64,000 nt of DNA, from contig PEZS01000006.1 in NCBI GenBank assembly GCA_002778785.1, positions 76,518-140,517 on the forward strand, read 5' to 3'. This DNA is from Bdellovibrionales bacterium CG10_big_fil_rev_8_21_14_0_10_45_34. GTDB taxonomy: Bacteria; Bdellovibrionota; Bdellovibrionia; Bdellovibrionales; 1-14-0-10-45-34. The translations under genes and the position numbers were made by a program. Positions within the stretch are counted from its first letter, which is position 1. The number at the start of each line of letters is the position of its first letter. Of the stretch, positions 8,648 through 16,705 are shown piece after piece. Below the pieces are notes generated by a model. That model was not told the origin of the DNA and made no database searches. It saw nothing but the letters and a program-made list of their open reading frames with translations.

Positions 8648-9562
8648 ATGGCGCAATCAAATACTTTGAATGTCGTGAGGGCTATTAGCAAGAAGCAACG
8701 AACGACGGCTTTTGTGTTTGCACTTTCTCTATTTTGGGGACTGATCGCAAATGCGTATTCTTGTAAAGAAACATCTGCACAGAGCCTACCTTTTGAATAT
8801 TGTTACGAATCGCTAGGCGAGAATGCTCATCAAAGCCACGTCATTTATTATTTGCATGGGATGGGCTCAGACGCTCGAGCTGCATTTACTGGCTCAGCAA
8901 AGCCTCTGCGTGATGAACTTTTGCAAAGAAAAGATCAGGCGATGCTCGTGGGAGTCAGCTTGGGGCCGCGGTGGTTTCTCATTGAAAAGCACCCCACGCC
9001 CACCGGAAGAGTAAATACTTTGCAGATTTTCGCTGAAATCTTATTGCCCAACATAGAGCGCGAGATGGGTCTTGCTAGCGACGTCAAGCGGAGTATTGTC
9101 TCAGAATCCATGGGCGGCTTCAATGCTATTCAATTACTTACTTATTATCCAAAGCTTTGGCAGAGGGTGAGTCTTAATTGTCCGGCTATTTTTAATCTCA
9201 CACCATTTTCGACTCAACAAGAGGTTAATGCCTACATTGATCGTCACAAACCCTATTCAAACGCCGAAAAAATTTGGGAATATTATCATCTGGCGAGATA
9301 TCTATTTGAAAGCTTACCCGAGTGGCAGAGGCACGATCCCTTGCTCCTGGCATCGCGATTAAGCCCGCTTTCAGCCAAGCTACTCGTATCTGTTGGTGAT
9401 CAAGATGACTTGGGTGTGAACGAGGGAACGCTTCAGTTTTACTTCTTGGCTCAATCAACGGGCACTCGTGCAATGTTGCAATTATTGAGTGGCGGGCACT
9501 GTGTCTTTGATTGGCAGAGCATTGCTGAGTTTGTTGGTGCCGAAAGTAGAGCACGCCCTTAG
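8648..9562 (+). CDS. Secreted esterase-like alpha/beta hydrolase
   Basis: 304 aa. The N-terminus is a long signal peptide (basic region to about residue 20, hydrophobic core ending ANAYS near 39). The oxyanion-side strand reads YYLHGMGSDA (about residue 66), and the nucleophile elbow is SESMGGFNA, with the central Ser as nucleophile as in S-formylglutathione hydrolase/esterase D-type enzymes. Later SVGDQDDLGVNEG offers the acid residue and GGHCVFDW the histidine, completing a Ser-Asp-His triad. The substrate is unknown. The ATG has GGGGGTAG upstream. Stands alone on the plus strand, divergent from the ftsEX operon. Confidence 0.78.
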   Translation: MAQSNTLNVVRAISKKQRTTAFVFALSLFWGLIANAYSCKETSAQSLPFEYCYESLGENAHQSHVIYYLHGMGSDARAAFTGSAKPLRDELLQRKDQAMLVGVSLGPRWFLIEKHPTPTGRVNTLQIFAEILLPNIEREMGLASDVKRSIVSESMGGFNAIQLLTYYPKLWQRVSLNCPAIFNLTPFSTQQEVNAYIDRHKPYSNAEKIWEYYHLARYLFESLPEWQRHDPLLLASRLSPLSAKLLVSVGDQDDLGVNEGTLQFYFLAQSTGTRAMLQLLSGGHCVFDWQSIAEFVGAESRARP

Positions 9563-9739
9563 GGTTTCAGCTGAGACCGAGCAACTTGCGATAATTTTTG
9601 TTTAAGTGAGACGCAAAAGATTTGGCTCAATTTGAGAACGAGCCTATTTACGGCAATAAGTGCAGCGAACAGTGTCGCACTCTGAGATTTCGAACTTGAT
9701 CGAATCAACTGGCGCCGCGAAATTTCCGATTCGTCATTG

Positions 9740-11536
9740 ATGGGCCGTATTTTCACAACAGGAATTCTTGGGTTCCTACTTAGCACTTTTTTGCTTTCGG
9801 GTTGCTCCAAGGGTGGATCGACGACTAGCTCGGAGGTTGCCCCCGTCGTATTGAAAGAAGTGGATCCGTGCACGGCTACGACCACCTACTCGAGCGCTGT
9901 TACAGTTACGGGATCGGCTAAATACACACGAAGGGAATTTGAATCGTCCTATCTGGGAGCGACGGGAACTGCTAAAGCAATTCGCTTTGCTGAAATCAGA
10001 GTTACAGATGCAGTTGGGTCAGTCGTTCAGTGCTCACAAACTGACAGTTCGGGTGACTTCTCTTTTCAATTGCCGTTAAATAATCAGACCTACTTAGTAT
10101 CTGTTAATTCCCGTGGGCTCAATAGTTCCCTTAAAGCCAGTGTCCTTAATAACCCTACCGACAATCAGTTCTATTCACTTTCTACTTCGGTCGTGGCTGA
10201 TCAAGACAGAAGCGTCGGTACCTTAACCGCCGAAGGCGATTCGGCTGACGTGCTTGGTGGTGCGTTTAACATTCTGGACGTGATTGTAAGAGCGAATGAA
10301 TTCTTGAGAGATAAAGTAGGTTCTTGCTCCGGCTATACGGGATGCGCGGCCTTTACGGTTGCCGACAAGGTTTCTGTATTCTGGGGCAAGGGTGTCAACC
10401 CAGCCACTTACGTGGGGGGATCAGCGTCTACTGGTTTAAGCTTTTACCTTCCTGGTAGATCTCAACTCTACATTTTGGGCGGAATTGGCGGAGACGTGGA
10501 TAACACGGATACAGATCACTTTGATGACAGCGTGATAGCCCACGAGTACGGTCACTTCATAGAAGATCTCTATGCGGAAACAGACTCTCCGGGCGGAGCC
10601 CATGATGCCAACAGCATTATTGATCCGCGACTGGCGTGGGGAGAAGGTTGGGCTAATTTCTTTTCTCTGGCTGTAAATGGTAGTTCGACTTATCGAGATT
10701 CTTTTGGAAACGTTTCTGGAACTTCACGTGGCTATTACTTTAATCACAATTTAGAAAATACAACGAGAGATTACAATTCGGGCGGCACAAGTGGCGAAGG
10801 AAACTTTCGTGAGTTTGCTGTAACAAGGGCGCTGTGGGACCTCATGGATGCACCCGCTGATGCGAGCTTTCCGGGTATGTCTAATGAAGCAAGCGGGCCG
10901 CCAACTGGGAATAATTTGTATACACCGTCTTTAGAAGACGGTGTTCAAGGCAACTTTGCTGAACTGTGGGCTATCTTCTCGAACTCCTTTAAATCTTCGA
11001 CCTACGCCTTTCGAGACTACGGTCTTTTTATGTATTTGTATTCCAATTTTAATAGTCCGTCTTTGACAGGCATGGCGGGCATATACACTGCTGAAAAACA
11101 AAAGAACACACGCGCAGACTACGCAGCTGGCTACACTCTTTCTGGCACAGACTGCGGCAGCGTCTCTATCTCGAGCACTGTACCTTCGGGGTCATCGGGG
11201 TACGGCTCTGCAGCAGCTGCAGCTAATCAATTTTATCGGAACGATTTTTACCTTGTCGATCACCCCGGCGGAGTTATGTCGCTCGCCTTAAGCTGGACAG
11301 GAGGACAAGATCTTGATCTCTATGTTTACGGCGAAGGGTACACCTACGGAAGCAGCTCTTCTGTTGTTGCAAAAAGTGACCGAGTTAACGGAACAGTAAC
11401 GCCACCGGTGGACTATTCAGAATCGGTATCGCAAGCGATTGCCGCTGGTAAGTACTTGGTTAACGTAAATCTTTGGTCAGGATCAGGGACTGCCAGTTAT
11501 AAACTTCAACTAGGGGGGCAATATGTCTGCCCGTAA
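9740..11536 (+). CDS. Zinc-metalloprotease-like lipoprotein with C-terminal PPC domain
   Basis: About 598 aa. The signal peptide ends FLLSTFLLSGC, a lipobox. A short beta domain (about 50-165) resembles carboxypeptidase-regulatory-like surface domains. The catalytic signature is HEYGH at about residues 269-273, with a likely third ligand Glu303 in WGEGWANFF, the gluzincin pattern HExxH...E. The last 100 residues (DLDLYVYGEGYTYGSS ... SYKLQLGGQ) look like a bacterial pre-peptidase C-terminal (PPC) domain. The ATG at 9740 is used here; a TTG codon immediately before it is also in frame. The next gene overlaps its stop by 14 bp. Likely a surface or periplasmic protease; the substrate is unknown. 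Confidence 0.75.
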   Translation: MGRIFTTGILGFLLSTFLLSGCSKGGSTTSSEVAPVVLKEVDPCTATTTYSSAVTVTGSAKYTRREFESSYLGATGTAKAIRFAEIRVTDAVGSVVQCSQTDSSGDFSFQLPLNNQTYLVSVNSRGLNSSLKASVLNNPTDNQFYSLSTSVVADQDRSVGTLTAEGDSADVLGGAFNILDVIVRANEFLRDKVGSCSGYTGCAAFTVADKVSVFWGKGVNPATYVGGSASTGLSFYLPGRSQLYILGGIGGDVDNTDTDHFDDSVIAHEYGHFIEDLYAETDSPGGAHDANSIIDPRLAWGEGWANFFSLAVNGSSTYRDSFGNVSGTSRGYYFNHNLENTTRDYNSGGTSGEGNFREFAVTRALWDLMDAPADASFPGMSNEASGPPTGNNLYTPSLEDGVQGNFAELWAIFSNSFKSSTYAFRDYGLFMYLYSNFNSPSLTGMAGIYTAEKQKNTRADYAAGYTLSGTDCGSVSISSTVPSGSSGYGSAAAAANQFYRNDFYLVDHPGGVMSLALSWTGGQDLDLYVYGEGYTYGSSSSVVAKSDRVNGTVTPPVDYSESVSQAIAAGKYLVNVNLWSGSGTASYKLQLGGQYVCP

Positions 11537-12128
11537 TCGAAGCCGTCAAATTTTAGGCATTCAAGTTACTTTGCTGGTGATTTCTTTTGCTGTCGGCGCG
11601 TGGTATGTCAGCAAAAAGAAGAGCACAAATTTCGATCTCTCTCAAAAGATCGAAAGCGGTAAGCTAGCCAGTTTGAGTACAGAATCTCAGAAGGGCCTAT
11701 CCGAACTGAAGTTTCATTCCAAACCAGGCTCTGAATATTCCGTTCGCGTTTACGAGCCTTATCCCAATAATGATATCGATGATGAGGGAATGGTTGAGAT
11801 CACATTACTAGCAGAGGCCATAGTGTTGGGTGAGGGTCGCCAGGTGAGCTACGTTTGGCACTTACCAGAAGAAGTCATAAACGTATCCGGCGAACTGTCG
11901 GGGACAAGACACTTACAAAACGAGAATAGTGGCAGCGAAACCTTGCGCGTTCGCGTTCCGCATGGACTCACTAAGCCCATTGTCTTTGGCTTGAATGAGA
12001 AAAATGGCACTGGTTTCTCCCAGGGTTATATCAAAGACTGGTCGACTTCTTCTGAAGAAGAAGTCTCTCTACAAAAGGTATTGTCGCCAGCACTACCGCT
12101 CGAGCCAGATCAAAAAATATTCTATTAG
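11523..12128 (+). CDS. Membrane-anchored protein coupled to the metalloprotease
   Basis: 201 aa. One transmembrane segment at about residues 10-29 (ILGIQVTLLVISFAVGAWYV), followed by a soluble, probably periplasmic domain rich in beta propensity (VRVYEPYPNNDIDDEGMVEI; VSYVWHLPEEVINVSGELSG). No known domain is recognised. Translation starts inside the end of the metalloprotease gene (14-bp overlap), so the two products are made together; it could be an anchor, inhibitor or partner of that protease (inference). Confidence 0.65.
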   Translation: MSARNRSRQILGIQVTLLVISFAVGAWYVSKKKSTNFDLSQKIESGKLASLSTESQKGLSELKFHSKPGSEYSVRVYEPYPNNDIDDEGMVEITLLAEAIVLGEGRQVSYVWHLPEEVINVSGELSGTRHLQNENSGSETLRVRVPHGLTKPIVFGLNEKNGTGFSQGYIKDWSTSSEEEVSLQKVLSPALPLEPDQKIFY

Positions 12129-12202
12129 TGGTGTTGCGTTGGCTCGCTACACTGAGGGAGTGGGCAAAAGCTCCTAGTCCTGGGCGTAGGGCTGCTGGGG
12201 TA

Positions 12203-12215
12203 GGCGCTCGGCGCC
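12203..12215. terminator. GC-rich hairpin after the metalloprotease pair
   Basis: GGCGC-TCG-GCGCC forms a 5-bp perfect stem with a 3-nt loop in the gap between two plus-strand genes, with further partial pairing outside. No long T-run follows, so intrinsic termination is uncertain. It separates the metalloprotease pair from the motor operon. Confidence 0.3.
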
Positions 12216-12316
12216 CAGACTTTCGCATTTCAAATTGGCCTTCTGTCTAAAAGTAACAAAGTAAGTTGATAAGACTCGAAGATTCTCCCGATAGGTTCGA
12301 TGACGAGGACTTCACA

Positions 12317-12946
12317 GTGAGAACACCTTTGTTTAAACTCAGCCGAGCGCTTACCTGTCTTTTAATCTTGCCGAATTGTTCGAGCCCCCAGTTTGTGGTC
12401 GACTCTGAACCAAACGGTGCCCAAGTAGTCGTAACTTCAGATTCTCACTCCCCCCAAATGATAGGTAGCACACCAATCACAACGTCCCCAAGTGCCTTTG
12501 CAAGTGGCAGCTCTTCAACAATTGTAGAGATAAAAAAGGCGGGTTTTGTTTCAAGACTAGTCCATTTACCCGAAACCACTTTTTCTCGATCTACACATAT
12601 CAAGGTCAAGCTGACTGAAGATCGGGTGCCAGCAAGCTGCGAGAATCAGAATTTGGCGGTGCGAGACGTCTCTAGAGGAATTGCCAGGGCTCAATCTTTG
12701 ATTGCATCAAAGAAAATGGACGAAGCAATGAACCTGCTTAAAAACCTAATTGCACGTTTTCCAGAGAATCCCGTGCTCTACGATCTCATCGGAAACATCT
12801 ACTATATGCAGCGTGAACTCCAGTTAGCGTTAAGTGCTTACAAAAAATCGAATCAGATAGAGCCCGGAAACTCTGAAACAGAAAATATGATTGAGAAAAT
12901 AAAGCTAATTAGTGGAGATCGATCCCCGGCTGAAGCAGGAACTTAA
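12317..12946 (+). CDS. PEGA/TPR lipoprotein heading the motor operon
   Basis: About 210 aa from a GTG at 12317, chosen because GAGGAC lies at good spacing upstream and the product then begins MRTPLFKLSRALTCLLILP with the lipobox LPNC. An in-frame TTG at 12266 would put 17 acidic residues before the signal peptide and is unlikely. Residues about 30-95 resemble a PEGA domain (VVDSEPNGAQVVVTS; EIKKAGFVSRLVHLP), a surface beta-sandwich. The C-terminal half contains a TPR-like pair (ALSAYKKSNQIEPGNSE). The next gene, motA-like, starts 22 bp downstream. A lipoprotein with these domains could anchor or align the motor at the outer membrane (inference). Confidence 0.75.
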   Translation: MRTPLFKLSRALTCLLILPNCSSPQFVVDSEPNGAQVVVTSDSHSPQMIGSTPITTSPSAFASGSSSTIVEIKKAGFVSRLVHLPETTFSRSTHIKVKLTEDRVPASCENQNLAVRDVSRGIARAQSLIASKKMDEAMNLLKNLIARFPENPVLYDLIGNIYYMQRELQLALSAYKKSNQIEPGNSETENMIEKIKLISGDRSPAEAGT

Positions 12947-12968
12947 TTCGGCAACAGGAGAAAGATAA

Positions 12969-13766
12969 GTGGCGTTTTTATTAGGAATTCTTTTAGCATT
13001 GACTGCTTTCGCATCGGCACTAATACATCTTGGGCAATCTGCTTCTTCCTATTTCGATTTTGTAGCCTGCACTGTAGTTCTCGGCGGTACGGTGGCAGTT
13101 TCGATAATGGTTTTGCCTTGGCAACAGCGCGCGGAAATGATCGAGAAATTCAAGTTCGCATTAGGAAGCTCCAAGTTCAATATTAATCAGACCTATATGG
13201 ACGTGTTGGAAGCGGTTCGGGCCTTACAAGCGGGCAAAGTTCTATCATTTGAAAAGGGGAGCGACCTTGCACAGCGAGTTCTCTCAACCGCTTTTGAACT
13301 AAGGTCGTTGGGGTTTTCAAACGAAGAGATAAAAAACATCCTTTCTCAAATGATTGTGCAAAAGGCACAGAGAGGAAAAAGAATTGCAGATTCCATAAAG
13401 GGACTGAGCAAGTATCCGCCGGCATTTGGGCTTGTAGGAACAGTTCTAGGATTAGTTAATTTGATGAGGTCACTGTCCGATGGTCTAACTCCAGCCGAAA
13501 CGGGAGTGGAGATGGCAGTGGCACTTATTGCCACATTTTACGGACTGCTTGTTGCAAACTTAGTAGTGAATCCCTTAGGCGAGATCATATCAAAAAACAA
13601 CGGTATGGAGATTCGCTGCGCTGAAATGGCTTTGCGTGGTGCTCTGCTCGGAATGACGGAAACTTCTTTCTTGAAAGCCCGTGAACTTCTTCGAGTTTAC
13701 TTATCAGACGCCGCAGCTGAAAACTACGACAGATCAGGGGCTCAGGTTGTAGAAGGAGCTGCATGA
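12969..13766 (+). CDS. MotA-like stator subunit (motor operon)
   Basis: 265 aa, GTG start with CAGGAG 7 bases upstream. Two N-terminal membrane segments (about 2-20 and 30-48), a cytoplasmic loop of about 110 residues rich in charge, then two segments (about 153-170 and 182-205). The third segment contains PPAFGLVGTVLGLVNLM, the conserved MotA/ExbB-type motif with the key proline. Topology and length match MotA. Its stop overlaps the MotB-like start by 4 bp. It differs clearly from the second MotA in this window, so it is not a recent duplicate. Expected to form a pentamer around the MotB-like dimer and drive a rotor with ion flow. Confidence 0.9.
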   Translation: MAFLLGILLALTAFASALIHLGQSASSYFDFVACTVVLGGTVAVSIMVLPWQQRAEMIEKFKFALGSSKFNINQTYMDVLEAVRALQAGKVLSFEKGSDLAQRVLSTAFELRSLGFSNEEIKNILSQMIVQKAQRGKRIADSIKGLSKYPPAFGLVGTVLGLVNLMRSLSDGLTPAETGVEMAVALIATFYGLLVANLVVNPLGEIISKNNGMEIRCAEMALRGALLGMTETSFLKARELLRVYLSDAAAENYDRSGAQVVEGAA

Positions 13767-14485
13767 GTACGAATATGGATCTTATTGAATTCGAAGAGTC
13801 TTCTGCCGAGGAGCCTGACTCTGAAGGCACTTGGGCGATCAGTTACGGTGACATGATCACTTTGCTTTTAGGGTTTTTCGTGTTGTTTTTTTCCTTTGAC
13901 CCTAGCCAAACAAAACAAGCAGGTGTCACTCAAGCAATTATCCAGGCAATCAGTACAAATGTAGAAAAGAATTCGAGCGAAAGGTCTCCAGCGGCGCTAT
14001 CAAAGTTTTCTAGTTCCCGCGAAGGAATCGACGAAGTTACTATTGAAAAACTGGGTGCCAAGGCATATCAAGTGGGCGCTAAAGTGCTTGTAGAGTTTCC
14101 AGGCGTATCTTTTTTCGACTCAGGTGAAACAAGTTTAACACTTCAAGGTAGAGCAGCCCTTGAAAAATTTGTTGTGAAATACCTGCCGTATGCGGGAGGC
14201 CATAATTTATCAATCATGGCCTATACAGATCCCAAGCCAGTCATCGCGAGCGCAAAGAGGAAATTTCAAGATAACTTGGAACTGTCGGCACTGCGCTCGG
14301 TCAGTGCGATGAGGCGACTCCAACATTCAGGTCTACCCTTAGATACAATGAGAATTTCAGGCTACGGCGTCAGCGAGTTTAATGAGAGTGAAAAGGGGCA
14401 GCTTCCGGAACATCTTAAGAAGTCGGATCTCCACGCACTTCATCGAAAAGTATTACTTGTGATTTCGCCGAGAGGTACAATATGA
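13763..14485 (+). CDS. MotB-like stator subunit (motor operon)
   Basis: 240 aa. A single membrane segment near residues 32-48 follows the motif ISYGDMITLLLGFF, where Asp30 is the expected ion-binding residue of MotB. The C-terminal OmpA-like domain (about 105-235) has FFDSGETSLTLQGRAALEKF, then MAYTDPKP, LSALRSVSAMRRLQ and ISGYGVSE, matching peptidoglycan-binding MotB/OmpA domains. So the protein should anchor to the wall and form the stator with the MotA-like partner. It overlaps both neighbours by 4 bp, which links stator expression tightly to the FliF/FliG-like gene that follows. Confidence 0.92.
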   Translation: MSTNMDLIEFEESSAEEPDSEGTWAISYGDMITLLLGFFVLFFSFDPSQTKQAGVTQAIIQAISTNVEKNSSERSPAALSKFSSSREGIDEVTIEKLGAKAYQVGAKVLVEFPGVSFFDSGETSLTLQGRAALEKFVVKYLPYAGGHNLSIMAYTDPKPVIASAKRKFQDNLELSALRSVSAMRRLQHSGLPLDTMRISGYGVSEFNESEKGQLPEHLKKSDLHALHRKVLLVISPRGTI

Positions 14486-16149
14486 AATTGATCCATCTAA
14501 TTTTAACTTGTGTGGCTTTTAGTAGCGTCGGATTCGCTCAAGCACAAAAACATCCAAGAGTACTCGAGTTAGAAGAGAAACTGACAAAAGATGCGATGAC
14601 CTATCTTAAGGGCAGGTTTCCGAGCTCCCCTTTTTTGGCAATTGTTCGGGTTGATCCGCTCCATAGGAGCACGTCGGAGACATCAAGAGGTGAAAGACTC
14701 CCGTATCTCGACCTCCAAGAAACTGAAATTACGGATGAGTGGGATGATCCTTCGTTAAGCATGCATGAGTTGCTGCGTAGGACAACGAAGGTTGAAGTTA
14801 AAGTGGAACTTCCAAAGGAGCTTTCTGAAGACAGATCCAATGAAGTTAAGGAAAATTTGATTTCATTACTTAGTCTTACGCCAGCAAGAGATGATATAGT
14901 CATCATCCGCCGCGACTGGGAGACGACGGGGAACTACTGGCTACAGGTTAGCTTTGCGATCGGCGGTTTACTTCTGTTTTTGATTGGTCTTTATTTCATC
15001 CTAAGGGCCTCTACATCAAGGATTGCCGATGCCGTCGTAAATATGAAGCCTAGTGGTAGTGGTGCCGGCTCAAATCTAGCGGGCGCGGCAATGCACAACA
15101 TGGTAGATCATACTTCGGCACGTTCGGGAGTTCAGGATTTGAATTTTTCCGATCCCATTCGAATTCGGGAAATGACTGGAGAGATTGTAGGGGCTCTAAG
15201 CAAAGATTCCCACTTCCCAAATTTTGAAGCCATGGTCGAACTTGACGGCTTTTGTGAAAAAGACCAGCGTGCCTTTGGGGCGCTGATAAAGGAATTCCCT
15301 ATCGAACTCAGAGAAAAACTTTTTTCTCTGAGTTATTCGGAGAAGTGGTTCGAGGCTCTAACAAATCCGGGTGATTTAAATCAGCAGGCACTTTCGTTAC
15401 TTTTAAGGATTCATCGTCTTGAGAAAAGCACGAAAACAAATCCCCAATGGGAAAGACTATTGATTCAGGCGTGGAGACTTGACGAAAGGCGCTCGGAATT
15501 TTTTGCAAAAATGCATGAAACTGAAGCATTTGCAATTCTAAGATCCCTGCCAAATTCCATAGCACTTCCGATTGCAAGAGATGTGTTCCCTGGTAAATGG
15601 GGATTCCTGCTCGATCTGGAGTCAACGGTAGAGAGAATAAAAGAACAACGTATTGTGGAGCTTATCGAAATAGCAATAGCATTGAAGTCGCCGCGCGATT
15701 TTTCTCAGGTCACCAGGTATAGAAAAGATCGAGATCTCTTAAAGTTCTTAGATACAGCCGAAGTTCACGAAGAAAAAGAAGTGTACCGTGCCTTACGTAA
15801 AGACTCTATTGTTCATCAATTGCGCCCCCCTTTCTTTAAGGTACTGGAGGAGCAGACTGCTGAAATAGGGGAATTTGTCGCGAATGTTCCAGTTTCTGAT
15901 TGGGCGATGGCGTTGTTTAACGTTTCTAAAGCAGAACGAAAAAACGTGGAGGCAATCTTTAATGAAAAACAGCGATTGTTTTTTGTCGAGAACCTCAAAT
16001 CCTTCGATGGCGTCCCTCCCAATAAAGATCTCGTCGGTAAGAAGCGGGCTAGCATTGCAAAATTTTTCAAGGATTGGAAAGAGATACTCGATAAAACAAA
16101 GGGCGAAGTCCAAAATGACGACAAGAGCACAGAAACTCTCGCGGCTTAA
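14482..16149 (+). CDS. FliF C-terminus/FliG-like fusion: putative rotor protein
   Basis: 555 aa. Signal peptide at 1-20; periplasmic domain at about 22-150 whose end (VEVKVELPKELSEDRSNEVK ... LTPARDDIVIIRRDW) has the beta-alpha-beta look of the FliF ring-building region before its last membrane segment; one membrane segment at about 153-176; Gly/Ser linker about 190-215; then a helical cytoplasmic region. Residues about 225-455 carry helical pairs like the FliG middle domains (GALIKEFPIELREKLFSL; AILRSLPNSIALPIARDV). The end (about 463-540: DWAMALFNVSKAERKNVEAI, then FFVENLKSFDGVPPNK) follows the FliG C-terminal pattern, the domain that meets MotA. Thus ring and torque domains appear joined in one chain, directly after motA/motB. 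The relation is from reading patterns, not from a profile search, but the context supports it strongly. Confidence 0.7.
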   Translation: MKLIHLILTCVAFSSVGFAQAQKHPRVLELEEKLTKDAMTYLKGRFPSSPFLAIVRVDPLHRSTSETSRGERLPYLDLQETEITDEWDDPSLSMHELLRRTTKVEVKVELPKELSEDRSNEVKENLISLLSLTPARDDIVIIRRDWETTGNYWLQVSFAIGGLLLFLIGLYFILRASTSRIADAVVNMKPSGSGAGSNLAGAAMHNMVDHTSARSGVQDLNFSDPIRIREMTGEIVGALSKDSHFPNFEAMVELDGFCEKDQRAFGALIKEFPIELREKLFSLSYSEKWFEALTNPGDLNQQALSLLLRIHRLEKSTKTNPQWERLLIQAWRLDERRSEFFAKMHETEAFAILRSLPNSIALPIARDVFPGKWGFLLDLESTVERIKEQRIVELIEIAIALKSPRDFSQVTRYRKDRDLLKFLDTAEVHEEKEVYRALRKDSIVHQLRPPFFKVLEEQTAEIGEFVANVPVSDWAMALFNVSKAERKNVEAIFNEKQRLFFVENLKSFDGVPPNKDLVGKKRASIAKFFKDWKEILDKTKGEVQNDDKSTETLAA

Positions 16150-16705
16150 AAGTCCATTTCTTCAGGTTATGGGTATAGTCCTGGGATTGTCTCTGGTCAC
16201 TATGACCCACGCGAAGGGAAAGCTTCACCTTGGCGCAGGAGCCTTCAGCTTGAATGCTTCCACGCCCTCAAGGTCAAAGACGATCAGTGGCCCGGGCTCC
16301 TACAGTGTCTCTTATCTTCATCCCTTATTTAGGAAACTGATGTTAGAGGCAGGATATTCAGTAATTATGTCTGAAGGAATTTCTGGAGATATGGGTTTCG
16401 GACTTGATATAGGATTAACATTCTATCCACTGACAGAAAGTCAGGAATTCGGAATAGAAGAAGACAATGTGAAAGTGAAAATCGATGAAATCTGGAGGCC
16501 ATTCCTTTCTGGATACTTTCATCAAAGACAGTTTCAGTCTGTTTCAAGCAGCTATGCCGGATTCGGTTTTGGCGCGGGAATAGAAAGACTGTTTAATGAA
16601 AAATATGGCTTATTGGTGAAAGCCCGTTACCAAATTTTGGCGGGCCCGCAGTCTTCGAGCGCGAGCAATATAGATTTCTTAATTGGTTTGATGGTGAAGC
16701 TATGA
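16115..16705 (+). CDS. Small outer-membrane beta-barrel protein
   Basis: About 196 aa from the ATG at 16115. A longer in-frame reading upstream is only the shadow of the rotor gene; the product from 16115 begins with a proper signal peptide (SPFLQVMGIVLGLSLVTMTHA). The mature part has alternating hydrophobic strands, with turns rich in Gly and Ser (LGAGAFSLNASTPS; GFGFGAGIERLFNEKYGLLV) and ends in LIGLMVKL, like the closing strand of an OmpW/OmpA-type barrel. It overlaps the rotor gene by 35 bp and the giant lipoprotein by 4 bp, so it is a member of the motor operon and may give the outer-membrane link. Confidence 0.7.
   Translation: MTTRAQKLSRLKSPFLQVMGIVLGLSLVTMTHAKGKLHLGAGAFSLNASTPSRSKTISGPGSYSVSYLHPLFRKLMLEAGYSVIMSEGISGDMGFGLDIGLTFYPLTESQEFGIEEDNVKVKIDEIWRPFLSGYFHQRQFQSVSSSYAGFGFGAGIERLFNEKYGLLVKARYQILAGPQSSSASNIDFLIGLMVKL

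Noticed and set aside
12266..12316. TTG at 12266 as start of the PEGA/TPR lipoprotein
   Set aside because: It would place 17 charged residues before the lipoprotein signal; the GTG at 12317 has a good ribosome site and gives a normal signal peptide.
15308..16130. Minus-strand open frames opposite the rotor gene
   Set aside because: Shadows of the FliF/FliG-like gene; no conserved motifs, no ribosome sites.
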